Both the position numbers and the translations under genes were made by a program. Shown here in pieces: positions 1 through 9,029 of a DNA stretch of 64,000 nt (the stretch's first letter is position 1; each line of letters opens with the position of its first letter). Under the pieces are notes generated by a model. That model ran no database searches, had not been told where the DNA came from, and saw only the letters and a program-made list of their open reading frames with translations. The stretch comes from Ceratopteris richardii (taxonomy: Eukaryota; Streptophyta; Polypodiopsida; Polypodiales; Pteridaceae): assembly GCA_020310875.1 (NCBI GenBank), contig CM035414.1, positions 197,070,384-197,134,383 of the forward strand, given 5' to 3'.

Positions 1-540
1 AATTAGAAAGCATAATTGCAAGATCTGGCAAGGAAGCCATCTCCTAAGGAAGGGACAAGGCAAGTGAAAGAATAAGCATTCCCTTTTAGGAAGCTTATAC
101 CAGACACCTCTTCTTTTATGAATCAGTATTCACCAGAATTCCTGCGAGAGATTCAAGAAGAGAAATGGGCTAAAGAAAGTGACGTTCCTCCTCCCATTGA
201 ACTTGTGAATGAAGCACATGATCGATTCCCACCATACATTCCTTCTATTTATGGAGAGCCAGAGAGTGCCCAATCTCATGAGACATTAAACTTCGAGTCC
301 AATTCCTTATAGGAGCTACCCCATTTCATAGGCCCATGGGAAGCTAAGTCTACTTGTATGAGAGCACCCACGATCAGAAACAAAGACTTAGTCACACAGA
401 GGTAGTGAAAAACACTAAAGTGCAGTGCAATCTCACTTTAGAAGAGCTACTCAAGGTTAGGCCAGAACTGTGAAAACATGTACTAGCCAATCAAGTGCCA
501 AAAGTAGCAAAACCTTGTTCCTAGGTAGGATCTCACGGAA
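1..540 (+). pseudogene. gag C-terminal part, element P
   Basis: Positions 118-312 read in frame and contain EFLREIQEEKWAK, which recurs in the gag C-terminal region of element 2 (about 49590-49640). A stop at 310-312 falls where element 2 reads through. Further stops and indels follow before the protease. The first 117 bases are too degraded to read. The role would be structural Gag C-terminus or the spacer before protease. It is incomplete on the left because the window starts inside it. Confidence 0.6.
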
Positions 541-542
541 CA

Positions 543-1169
543 ATGCCAAAAATACCCTTGGACAAGATAGGAGACATGAGTGAAGGAGAAGAAGGAAACA
601 CCTATCTTCCCATTACCCATCAAGGTTACACCACCAAGGCAATTTTGGACTCAGGCGCAAGGGTTGCAATTGCTACCACTTCCCTATGGAAGCATTGGGG
701 CAAGCGAGCACTCAGGCCAATGAGAATGAAATTGCAGATGGCGGATGGTCACATAGAGAGGCCCTTAGGACTACTAGAAGGAATAACTCTCACTACATGT
801 GGTGTCGAGTTCAAGCATACTTTTTCTATATGTGACTTTAGCAAGAATCAGGCCTATGAGATGATTTTGGGAAGACCATTTATGCGGCAGTTGCAAGTGG
901 TGCAAGATTGGGGAACCAATTCTTTGTATTTGCAACACTTAGGTGTTACAAACAAAGTCAATCTCAAGGATTACTCCCATAGAGACATACCCCCTATTCA
1001 ATGGAACCCCATCCATAGAGTTAAAGATGATACGGAGTTAGTGCATTTCATAGGATCAAGATCCTCATGGATGCATGAAGACACCCACTTATGGATGTGC
1101 AAAGTAGCCATAGAAGAAGAGAAAAGAGAGAAAGCCAGAGAGGTAGGTGCAAAGGGAACTCATACATGA
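543..1169 (+). pseudogene. retropepsin (aspartic protease) domain, element P
   Basis: Open stretch of 208 codons encoding the Gag-Pol protease. The catalytic DSGA motif is at 648-659, followed by ATTSLW, and MILGRPF marks the C-terminal end of the fold. Element 2 has the same domain between gag and RT, with DSGAG in place of DSGAR; the arginine beside the active site may weaken or abolish activity. About 80 residues after MILGRPF continue into the linker. The start shown is only the first ATG after an upstream break, since in the live element this domain is part of a polyprotein. Confidence 0.8.
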
Positions 1170-1789
1170 ATTAAAGAACTAGCCTATGCACTTGTAGTTT
1201 TCCCAGATGAAGAATTTGAACCTCATGGTTGGGTAGAAATTTTAGCAACAATGGATGTCGCCATCAATGAAGAATAATGGACACCCCAGTGTGACGAGGA
1301 TGGCTATGACATTTCAGTTTTCACAATAGAACCAATAATGTGTGAGTCAATTATAGAAGAATGTGAACCTAGCACTGATGCATTCGAGGATGCAAGTGAC
1401 TCTGATCTAGAGTCAATCATCATGGACCCACCTCTTGCATCACATGAGGAATATTTCTACAAAGTAGAAGCTCACCCTTAGAGGCATGAAGAGCTTACAA
1501 AGGATGTGAGGTTAACCACACAAGTAACCACTAAGAATGAGGGCAAGAAAAGAAAGAAGAGAGAAACCACGTCAGAAGAAGAAGAATCTTTGTTTGAGGT
1601 CCCCAAGAATTTTAAGAAATATGAGATAGAAGATAGGAGAGTCATGATAAGAATGCCTAAATGCGATGCACAATCCCGAGAGGCCTATGATAACAAAGAA
1701 ACCACCAAGAAAATTGTTGTAGCCATAGAAGAAGAAGAAGAAAATGCACATACATAGGACATGAACTGACTGAGGAAGAGGAGCACGAG
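1170..1789 (+). pseudogene. acidic linker between protease and RT, element P
   Basis: Broken reading frames match the linker of elements 1 and 2: an EEFEPHGW segment near 1210, a Glu/Asp-rich stretch, a Lys-rich basic patch near 1540-1590, then EVPKNFKKYE and RMPK. Stops at about 1275 and 1480 are C-to-T type (CAA or CAG to TAA or TAG). No enzymatic motif is visible. Lengths agree among the three family copies, so this is an inherited spacer. Its function is unknown. Confidence 0.6.
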
Positions 1790-2610
1790 TTGATAGCCTT
1801 GTTAAGAGAATACAGAGATATATTCACATGGAGTTACAAGGACTTGAAAGGTGTAGACCCTGACATATGCTCACATACAGTTCCCATGACCTCAGATGCC
1901 AAACCCTCTAAGCAGAAGCCATACACATATAACGATAACTATGCTGCTAAGATCAAGAAAGAGATAGATCATTTGGTTGAATCAGGATTCATCTTTAAAA
2001 TTGAGCACACAGAGTGGGTAACCCCCATTGTAGTGGTGCCCAAGAAAAATGGCAAGCTACGTGTATGCATTAATTTGAAGAAGGTTAATGTAGCCACTAT
2101 TCGAGATAACTACGCACTCCCTATTACGGAGCATCTACTAGAAAGAGTAGCCGGCAAGGAAGTTTACAGTTTCCTTGATGGATTATTTTGCTAAAATTAG
2201 GTAGCCATTGCTCCAAAAGATCAGCATAAGATGGCTTTTGCCACAGAGTGGGTGCCATTTGGAATGCTTCAACCACATCTTAGAGGCTGATGTGTCATGT
2301 ATTTAAGGAATTCCTGAGGAAAAAATTAGAAGTCTATGTTGATGATCTCTGTGCTCATTCCAACATTAGACAGACACATATCCCTGAGCTGAGAGCTATC
2401 TTTGACAAATGTAGAGAAAATCAGGTTTGCTTAAACCTAGAAAAGTGTGTTTTCATGGTCAGGCAAGGCAAGATTCTAGGACACATAGTGTCAAAGAACG
2501 GAATGTCCACGAATGAGAAGAAAGTGAGAGCTATTGCGGAGCTACCCAGGCCATGGAATGTCAAGGAGGTACAGGATTTCATGGGGCATTGTGGCTATTA
2601 TCGCTGATTC
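1790..2610 (+). pseudogene. reverse transcriptase, element P
   Basis: Polymerase domain that copies element RNA into DNA. The fingers/palm blocks VVVPKKNGKLRVCINLKKVN (about 2030-2090) and YSFLDG are clear, and the catalytic YVDD is at 2335-2346. Between YSFLDG and YVDD there are stops (about 2192-2289) and a short deletion that removes part of the palm; the equivalent block is complete in element 1. The thumb continues to a CGA-to-TGA stop at 2605-2607. Non-functional. Confidence 0.85.
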
Positions 2611-3160
2611 ATTCATATGTATGCGATCATTGCCAAGCCTTTGTACTCGCTTCTGACTAACTTTGAATGGATGGACGAATGTGAGAACTCTTTCAATGAG
2701 CTTAAACGGCAATTATGTTCAACACCAATCTTGACCACACTAGATTGGAACAAGCCCTTTCATGTTCATGTGGATGCGTCCAAATATGCTATTGGGTGTG
2801 TACTTGCACAACCTACAGGCGAAGGTAATATGGATCTACCGATTGCCTATGCTAGTAGAGAATTGAATGCAGCTGAATGAAACCATACCACCATCGAACG
2901 AGAAGGATTAGGCATGGTATATGCGATTACAAAGTTTAGACACTACTTGCAAATAAGTTTAAATTTTTCAATTATCATCAAGCATTGCTATACTTGGTAA
3001 ATAAGTCATGCAATACAGGTAGATTAGTAAGGTGGTTTCTCTTATTAATGGAATATGAATTTGAGGTAGTGGTGAGGAAAGGCAAGAATTACTTGAGAGC
3101 ACATCATCTCTCAAGGCTCACATCTGCGAGGCCCCACAAGGAGTATCAGATGACGTTCCT
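2611..3160 (+). pseudogene. RNase H domain, element P
   Basis: Follows RT in the normal gypsy order. The first catalytic block HVHVDASKYAIGCVLAQ starts near 2763, then AYASREL. A CGA-to-TGA stop follows at about 2878. The later block with EREGLGMVYA and the KGK(N) tether before integrase can be read in shifted frames up to about 3110. It would degrade the RNA strand of the replication hybrid. Broken by at least one stop and one frameshift. Confidence 0.75.
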
Positions 3161-3169
3161 GATGTTTAC

Positions 3170-3862
3170 TTGTTTAATCTAGAAGTTGTACCTAGTTGGG
3201 CTGAGACATTAGTGTCGGTATTGACATACGGGCCTAAACACCCATTAATAAACACTCAAGATAGTGAGGTAGTAAAAGCCCAAAAGTACCATATCATGGC
3301 AGGAAGTATGTACAAGCAGACAGATCAATGGATATTAGCTTCTTGTGTGGAGGAGGATGAGTACGCGAAATGGTTGCAATTAGCACATGTGGGTGCATTA
3401 GAGCGACACTACTCAATGCAAAGGACTTTACAGACTCTAAGGAGACTCAGAGTGCATTGGCCAACTATGGAAGTGTACCAAGTGTCTCTAATACCAGACT
3501 AGAGTGAAGCATTGATAGCCTTCCTGAGGACGCAAACATTCCCACAACATATGACCATGGCTAGGCAAAGAAGTTTAGAATAAGAAGCCCTAGATTACGC
3601 ACTCATTGGTGATCATCTATACAAGTGTGGGAAAGATCGATATCTGAAACTATGTGTCCATGAGGGTGAATATCTTAAGATCTTGGAAACTGCTCACCAA
3701 GGCATAGTGGGAGGACACTTTGGACCAGACCATGTGATTAAGGCAATCCTATTTGCAGGATTTTGGTGGCCAACCCTTCACATGGATGCACATACCTATG
3801 TGAAGTGGAAACTTTTGTCAACCAACTCAATATCCCATACAAAAAGATGAGATGCCTTTGAA
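3170..3862 (+). pseudogene. integrase N-terminal part with two H2C2 domains, element P
   Basis: Two similar zinc-binding modules occur in a row. The first (about 3275-3470) has KYHIMAGSMYKQ, LAHVGALERHYS and LRVHWPTM but lacks the Cys pair because of a deletion after HWPTM. The second (about 3590-3810) has YALIGDHLYKCGKD, TAHQGIVGGHFGPD and FWWPTLHMDAHTYVK. The same doubling is present in elements 1 and 2. Stops at about 3500 and 3580 are of TGG-to-TAG and CAA-to-TAA type. The catalytic core is absent: the frame ends at the junction with LTR A. Confidence 0.8.
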
Positions 3863-4397
3863 ACGAGCAAGTGAAGGCACAAGTGCGTGAGTGAAAGCAC
3901 ACAAACATGCACACACATACACACACGCGCACAAGGTAAGATCAAAGAGAGGAACAATGGAAAGCTTCGATTGCCAAAGCGTTCTCTTACAAAGCTCTAT
4001 TCTCTAATGAGCTAACCTCAAAAATGAGCTCTATAGCTCTTTTTATAGTTTTTTGACTAGTTTTGGCCCTATCCAGACCTAGTGTCTGGCCTAGTTAAAA
4101 ATTAGGTTCTAGGGCTTATTTGAGGGCTCAAATGAAGTCTAAAAATGATGAAAATTGGTAGGATGATACTTCTAATACTCCTCAAGCTCGAGGACTCCTC
4201 AGCTTGAACAAAATGGAGTTACAAAAATAGAAAATGGTACTTACCATGGTTTTTAGTGATGAAAATCACTATTTTTATAGGGATTTCTTCTGAAAATTTG
4301 ACATACACTTCTTGGAGCTCCCTACTTGCTCCTTCCTCTTGTGTGTCCACCTCTTTGATGTGCTCCTGTGCTTTGTCCTTGACCTTCAGCTTCAACA
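3863..4397 (-). repeat. LTR A, 3' LTR of element 1 (truncated)
   Basis: Aligns with LTR B from the minus-strand start TGTTGAAGCTGAAGG at 4397 to a point about 70 bp short of the end. The missing part is the 3' terminus that in LTR B carries the ...GAGCTACA end. It contains the TATA box (CTTTTTATA on the plus strand, 4039-4047) and the conserved TG-rich microsatellite (about 3904-3932). The polypurine tract next to its start identifies it as the 3' LTR. Confidence 0.9.
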
Positions 4398-4418
4398 CTC
4401 CCCCCCCCCCCCCTCTCG
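4398..4418 (-). other. polypurine tract of element 1
   Basis: On the minus strand a purine run of CGAGA, fourteen G and AG abuts the start of LTR A. This is the usual primer for plus-strand DNA synthesis. Element 2 has the same tract with six G, so here the G run has expanded. Confidence 0.8.
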
Positions 4419-4735
4419 AGTCTATCGTCCCTGACAGACCCTTGTTGTAATGGTTGTTCCATGTAGTGCTTTGAGAGGTAGAGTCTGTTCGGTAGGAACA
4501 AGAGCCATCTACCTTCCAAATGTGGCAGGGTTGGTTGTCCGGTTCTTCATTTGTCATTGCAAGCTTGTGCAAGTTGTAGTCCCATGGTATGTGCAACTTC
4601 CTTGACTTCTAGCATGAATGTGTCATTGTTAGCCTCTATTGATGTCCTCCAGATCTTCCAAAGATGATGTTCATATGTAGCTTATGCCAAATACTCCTAA
4701 CCCATAATGAATGATGGGTAAGTGTGTTTGTGCAT
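4419..4735 (-). other. 3' non-coding region of element 1
   Basis: The part next to the polypurine tract (4419-4600) has a counterpart beside LTR C in element 2 (45241-45390), so it belongs to the family. A minus-strand frame of up to 125 codons crosses from here into the LTR, but there is no domain. Positions 4600-4735 show nothing recognisable. Confidence 0.5.
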
Positions 4736-4846
4736 GGGTTGAAGAAAAGATGTGCCTTGTGCACGACCTTGTAATGTGGCCCTATGTATGCATACTTGGA
4801 AAAGTGCATTGGAAGAAATATGGTGCAAAAATTAGAGGTCCTGAGC
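4736..4846. repeat. direct repeat flanking the Argonaute fragment (left copy)
   Basis: About 100 bp that recur at 5621-5713 in the same orientation. Shared blocks include TGTAATGTGGCCCTATGT, ATGCATACTT and ATGGTGCAAAA. The two copies bracket the Argonaute-like segment. Origin unknown: an intronic repeat of the donor gene or a trace of the capture event. Confidence 0.6.
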
Positions 4847-4891
4847 TAAGTGCTCAAGGGTATGCTGACGAAGAGGTTTCCTAATCTATCA

Positions 4892-5500
4892 TGGTTATGG
4901 TGTTGCCAAAGTAGAGATACTTACCATGGAGAAGGGTCGATTGATGTTCATCTCTTTGTGTAGTAAACCCGGCATTTGTGGTGAACCATTGTCGATGAAT
5001 GTCCGTGTTGATGGTCCACTGATGAAATTGTTTTGTGAGTGCCTAGTTCTGTCTCCTCTTTTCAAAGCAACGTTTGCCAAATACTGAGAATTGAATTTCT
5101 TTATATTCTTTGGCAAACAACATTGGGTAACTACACCAAGCTTAGTTTCACATATTCTCTTTAGCTCACCCTAAGCAGGATTCTTCTCACCTAGTATACA
5201 TACAAGGATTTGCAGTCTACCAAAACTACCCTTTGCAGATATCTCCTTGGATGCTCTCATACATACAGTAGTTAAGCAACCCTCAAGTTGTGGACCTTCA
5301 AGCTCTTCCCTCCTACCATGGTAAGGGAAAATAGTAGTTGTGGATGCCATGTTCATGCTAGGTGCTTGACATCTACCAGATAAGGTAGCAATAATATCAC
5401 CTGCTAGCAGAGACACGCTTCCATCAAAACTGATAAATGCCTAGTAATCAATGGTTCCACCTTCAACTAAGTATGACTCATTCACGTTCCATGAGCCAAA
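4892..5500 (-). pseudogene. captured Argonaute (MID to early PIWI) fragment
   Basis: One minus-strand frame of about 200 codons, interrupted by TAG at 5441-5443 and TAG near 5168-5170, matches plant Argonaute proteins. It starts with FGSWNVNE and VEGGTIDY (linker before MID, usual form GQWN...GG), continues with GRLQILVCILGEKNP, then the diagnostic [18 protein letters not shown] and [10 protein letters not shown] at the MID-PIWI boundary. The distal part (FIDNGSPQM, later [11 protein letters not shown]) resembles the AGO2/3/7 clade around the first PIWI catalytic Asp, but that GADVNHP-type block is not preserved. Family knowledge: Argonautes bind small RNAs and silence transcripts. Here the fragment lies in sense orientation in element 1, between integrase and the 3' LTR. 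It cannot make a working Argonaute. An acceptor-like TTGTTCTCAG just upstream (about 5500-5510) suggests capture from genomic DNA at an exon edge. Confidence 0.85.
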
Positions 5501-5620
5501 CCTGAGAACAAACTCTCTCTCTCTCTTATCCTCTTTTTTTTTTTAAGACAATGTCACCAAACAAGACGACAGATGTTAGTATCAGAAAAAATAATTGACA
5601 TATGTCAATGTGCTCTTGTG

Positions 5621-5713
5621 CATGGGACTCTTAGTTGTCTATGCACAGCCATGTAATGTGGCCCTATGTTAATGCATACTTTGGAAATGCATGGCCTGAA
5701 TGGTGCAAAAGAT
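5621..5713. repeat. direct repeat flanking the Argonaute fragment (right copy)
   Basis: Partner of 4736-4846. Diverged by several indels, but the long shared blocks are unambiguous by eye. Confidence 0.6.
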
Positions 5714-6487
5714 AGGGTTGTGCAGGGAGCACATGGTTGTCGCTCGTCGAGGGGTTCGATGTTATTTACGGATGTTGATGCCATCTGTCGTGGAGGTATC
5801 CATTGGATCTCGAGATGACAATTGATCCTGCCTCCTTATGGGGATCCATTTGAGAACAATTTGAGACTGTGTAGTGAGCACCTTTGGCCTATTCCTCCTT
5901 GGCTGGTTTCATGATTGTTGTGTCCCTTGTGGTTTGTGGTTTGGTTTTGTAGGGGCCGCTGATGCTTTTGGCTTCCAAATTCATACCTCTGTGGCTGGTC
6001 GCTTGACTCGCGTTGAAGAGGTTAGTTGGTCTACTTTTGTTCTTGGTATTTGGTTCTGACCTTTGCCTCACCTTGGCTTCTTTGTTGAGACTTTTCGTGT
6101 ATGGGAGAGCATAGGTTGTTGCGAACGTAAGAGTTTCCTGGGTACCCACATGTGTAATCCCCCTTGTTGAGCTGCAACTAATTTCTTAGGCACCCAAATT
6201 TGTAAGAGATCTTGTGGTTGAGCTTGCCCGAGCTTCTTCCTTCGTCTTTTGGCCTGGTTGGCTTGCCTGGATGGGGTTTGTGGGGCCAAGGTTGGAGGTT
6301 GCTCGCCTTTGCGTACCTAGATCTGCGTCATGCCCGGAACTGCTTTCTTGTTGAATGGTGTCTTTCTATTTGCTATAGCAGTTGTCTTGAATTGTTGTAC
6401 TTGCTTCTTAGGTTGAACTACTAGGGATGCTTTACTCTTCCAAAAAGAAGGAGGGTTTGCTTGCCTTTGTGACTGTCCTTCCATGAT
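5714..6487 (-). pseudogene. IWVPK-repeat coding region, element 1
   Basis: The minus-strand frame 6289-6068 encodes a basic, Gln/Lys-rich peptide with LQIWVPKKL and HMWVPRKLL spaced about 17 residues apart. A further IWKPKAS and LKWIPIR follow in frame after stops (to about 5870). A similar peptide (KRLSIWVPKK, RQIWVPKA, CKWVPK) is on the plus strand at 16096-16404. WVPK-type peptides occur just before the protease in some plant copia polyproteins (SIRE/Maximus type), so a capture from there is possible. No catalytic function is visible. Positions 5714-5870 have no recognisable content. Confidence 0.45.
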
Positions 6488-7072
6488 TCAGTCCTTCTGG
6501 ATCATAGAGCTTTTGACACATACAACATCTTGCTCGTGAAGATTAGTCTTAGAGGAACTAAGAGAGTGTGTGGTGCCATGATCTGTGAGCATGCAGTTCT
6601 CTAATTCTAATGTAATGCATTGTTCATGTACCCAAACTTGAAGAGTTTGACTTCTTAGGTTTAAGTTAACTGCATGGTCATAGATCCAATCTTGACCCAA
6701 GACAAGTGGTTCTGTAAGGTTCTCATCTTGACACATTAGCACTTTGACTTTCATTGGAACATCTTGAAGGTAGATGGGAAGTTCCACCTCGTCCAAACAA
6801 GGGGTTTCCACACCTCCCAATCCTATGAGATAAGCTTCTATGGGATTGATGTTCAACTGCAAGTCTTGGCAGTAGGATAGTCGAACTGCACTACTTGTTG
6901 CACCTGAGTCAATCAATGCTTTCACAGTGCTTGCACCCTTTCCTTGTCCTATCTCTATGGTCACAAAGGGACGTCGGTCAATGAGTTGAGAAGTAATTAT
7001 GCCTGATTCTGGCACATATCCATGTGATATTTTCAGTAAGAGGTTCTTGATACAGCTTGACTCTACATCCAC
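6488..7072 (-). CDS. second retropepsin-like ORF downstream of integrase
   Basis: A 194-codon uninterrupted minus-strand frame. It shows a full retropepsin pattern: RRPFVTIEIG (first strand), catalytic ALIDSGATSSAV at residues ~53-64, a flap-like IGLGGVETP near 83-91, and LVLGQDWI near 124-131 (family form LLGxDxL). It lies directly after the integrase C-terminal tail (ISTSGAVQLATL and ISGCRVKLYQ) in another frame, so it would need frameshifting or its own start; the frame opens with GTG. Sequence is clearly different from the family protease in P and element 2. Element 1 has lost that normal protease, so this ORF is the only protease left. Position after integrase is unusual. It could also be a fragment of another element joined here. 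Confidence 0.7.
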   Translation of the reverse strand: MDVESSCIKNLLLKISHGYVPESGIITSQLIDRRPFVTIEIGQGKGASTVKALIDSGATSSAVRLSYCQDLQLNINPIEAYLIGLGGVETPCLDEVELPIYLQDVPMKVKVLMCQDENLTEPLVLGQDWIYDHAVNLNLRSQTLQVWVHEQCITLELENCMLTDHGTTHSLSSSKTNLHEQDVVCVKSSMIQKD

Positions 7073-8602
7073 TAATGTATTTTGGCAAGATGTCTCCTTC
7101 TAAAGTGGCCAATTGAACCGCACCGCTAGTGGAAATTCTGTTAATGATCATGGGTCCATATCCTCATTTCTCTAACTTGCGGGCATGCTGCTTTAGTGTA
7201 TAAACTAACACTAGGTCTCCCTCTTTTAGTCCCTTATCCTTGATGTGTGCATCGAAGTATGCCTTTTGCCTTTTCTTTGCAGCGTAGATACCCGCTGCTG
7301 CTCGTAGCCTCGTCTCACCTAAGCTCTCTAAATCAAAGATCTTGGATGACAACTCATGTCCATTCCACTCATGCTCTTGTGCTACTTTTAAAGCTGGGAT
7401 TAGGAAATCTAATGGTAGCACAACATTTTGTCCGAAGACCATATGAAATGGGGTGGCATTGAGTACCGTTTTGTAAGCAACTTGGTAAGACCAAAGAGCA
7501 TGATGAAGTTGTTTATCCCAATCAGAGCGTTTATTATTTACTAGTTTAGTCAAGACATTACATAGGATCTTGTTTGTGCTCTCAGCTTGTCCGTTAGCTT
7601 GTGGATGATAGGGGGCAGACTTCTTATGTATCGCCAAGAATTCTTGGAGAAGATTTTCAATGACTTCATTCAAGAAGTGTGTGCCTCTATCACTCACTAA
7701 CTCTATTGGTAGTCTGTATCTAGCGAACACTTTCTCGAATCAGAACTTAGCCGTCGTCTGAGCATCATACTTTGTTGTGGCTTTGACTTCTACCCACTTT
7801 GTAAGGTAATCTATGGCTACAATAATGTACTCTACATGGGAGTTTCTAGTGGGGGGTTAATAGGGCCTACAAAGTCTATACCCCGATTTGAAAATGCACG
7901 TCCTCTCATCATTGGTCTCAAAGGCATCTCATCTTTTCTAACTGGATATTGTGCATGTTGGCATGTGTCGCATTTCTTCACATAGGTATGTGCATCCATA
8001 TGAAGAGTTGGCCACCAAAATCCTGAGAAAAGAATGGTCTTGATTACTCGGTCAAGACCAAAATGTCCACCTGCAACACCGCAGTGTGCAGTTTCTAAGA
8101 CTTTAAAATAGTCTGATTTGTGAATGCATAATCTTAGATAACCATCCTTGCCTCTTTGATATAAGTTGTCTCCAACTAAAGCATAGTTCTGAGCCTCTTG
8201 CTCCATGCTTCGTCTTATTGCCAGACTAGCCTCTTTGGGTAAGGTTCTCGATCTCATAGACTCTACAAATGGAGCACTCCAATCAGGAATTAATGACACT
8301 TGATAAAGGGTGGCATGCTCCACTGGTGGTCTCTCTCTGCACATTGGACAATTCTGAATCCACTCATGTATTTCTTTGTCCATGCTAGGCCAATACACTC
8401 CTAAACGTTTCAGATTTTGTAATGTGCACTGTTTAGAATAATCATTTCCTAGCAATCCTTCATGAGCTTGTTGCAACCAACTACTATGTTCATGGTCCTC
8501 AACACCACAAGCTAATACACCCTCAGTATCTTGTTTGTACATGCTTCCTGCCAATATGTGATATTTTTGTGATTTTACAATTTCTTCTTGTGATTTCTTC
8601 AC
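7073..8602 (-). pseudogene. integrase with tandem H2C2 domains, element 1
   Basis: DDE integrase that inserts the cDNA. Module one: KYHILAGSMYKQ, QAHEGLLGNDYS (second His now Asp), GVYWPSM, NCPMCRE. Module two: YALVGDNLYQRGKDG, TAHCGVAGGHFGLD, WWPTLHMDAHTY, KKCDTCQ. The core follows with DFVGP, SDRGTHF and the catalytic Glu in GQAESTNK (codon 7581-7583). The C-terminal GPMIINRISTSGAVQLA tail is at about 7150-7090, after a stop at 7161-7163. A frameshift lies near 7731-7832. Core residues D, D and E are all present. Confidence 0.85.
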
Positions 8603-9029
8603 ATTCTTATTGGCAGGGCCGAAGGTTAGGACTGGTACTAACTTATTTGCCCATTTAGGAACAACTTCTAAATTGAACAGATAAGCATCGGGTAAGATGA
8701 TCAGTGAAAAACTTGAACTTGTTGGCCAATAAACAGTGTCTAAACTTCTTCACATCATATACCATGCCTAAGCCCTCTCGCTCAGTTGTGGTATAGTTTC
8801 GTTCAGCTGCGGTGAGCTATCTACTAGCATATGCTATGGGCAAATCTAAGTTTCCTTCACTTGTGGGTTGTGCTAGCACACATCCTATGGAGTGATTGGA
8901 TGCATCCACATGGACATGGAATGGTTTATTCCAATCAGGAGTGGTCAGTATTGGTGTTGTGCACAAACATTTCTTCAGTTCATTGAAAGAATTCTCGCAT
9001 TCGTCGTTCCACTCAAAATTAGACAACAA
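8603..9029 (-). pseudogene. RNase H domain, element 1
   Basis: Minus-strand frame starting with the RT connection NDECENSFNEL, then PDWNKPFHVHVDASNHSIGC with the first catalytic Asp, and LPIAYASR. The remainder up to the integrase (EREGLGMVYDVKKF) is read after a break at about 8815. Compared with element 2, the segment before integrase (RKGR...VDHLS) is missing: the sequence jumps at about 8695-8700. Confidence 0.7.

Larger units (their letters stand above)
1..3862 (+). mobile_element. Element P: truncated Ty3/gypsy retrotransposon
   Basis: A plus-strand gag-pol relic that enters the window in the 3' part of gag and runs through protease, acidic linker, reverse transcriptase, RNase H and the N-terminal half of integrase. 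Order and sequence match elements 1 and 2 on the other strand, so it is the same family. It stops inside integrase at about 3862, where the sequence jumps into LTR A of element 1 in the opposite orientation. Many stops and at least one RT deletion show it is dead. Its 5' LTR would lie left of the window. Its 3' end is not identified; it could be the 16042-21256 segment, but no sequence bridges the two. Confidence 0.9.

Noticed and set aside
4905..4925. Splice-donor-like ATGGTAAGTAT at the end of the Argonaute frame
   Set aside because: The Argonaute-like reading ([11 protein letters not shown]) seems to continue across it, so it is probably coding; not annotated as a splice site.
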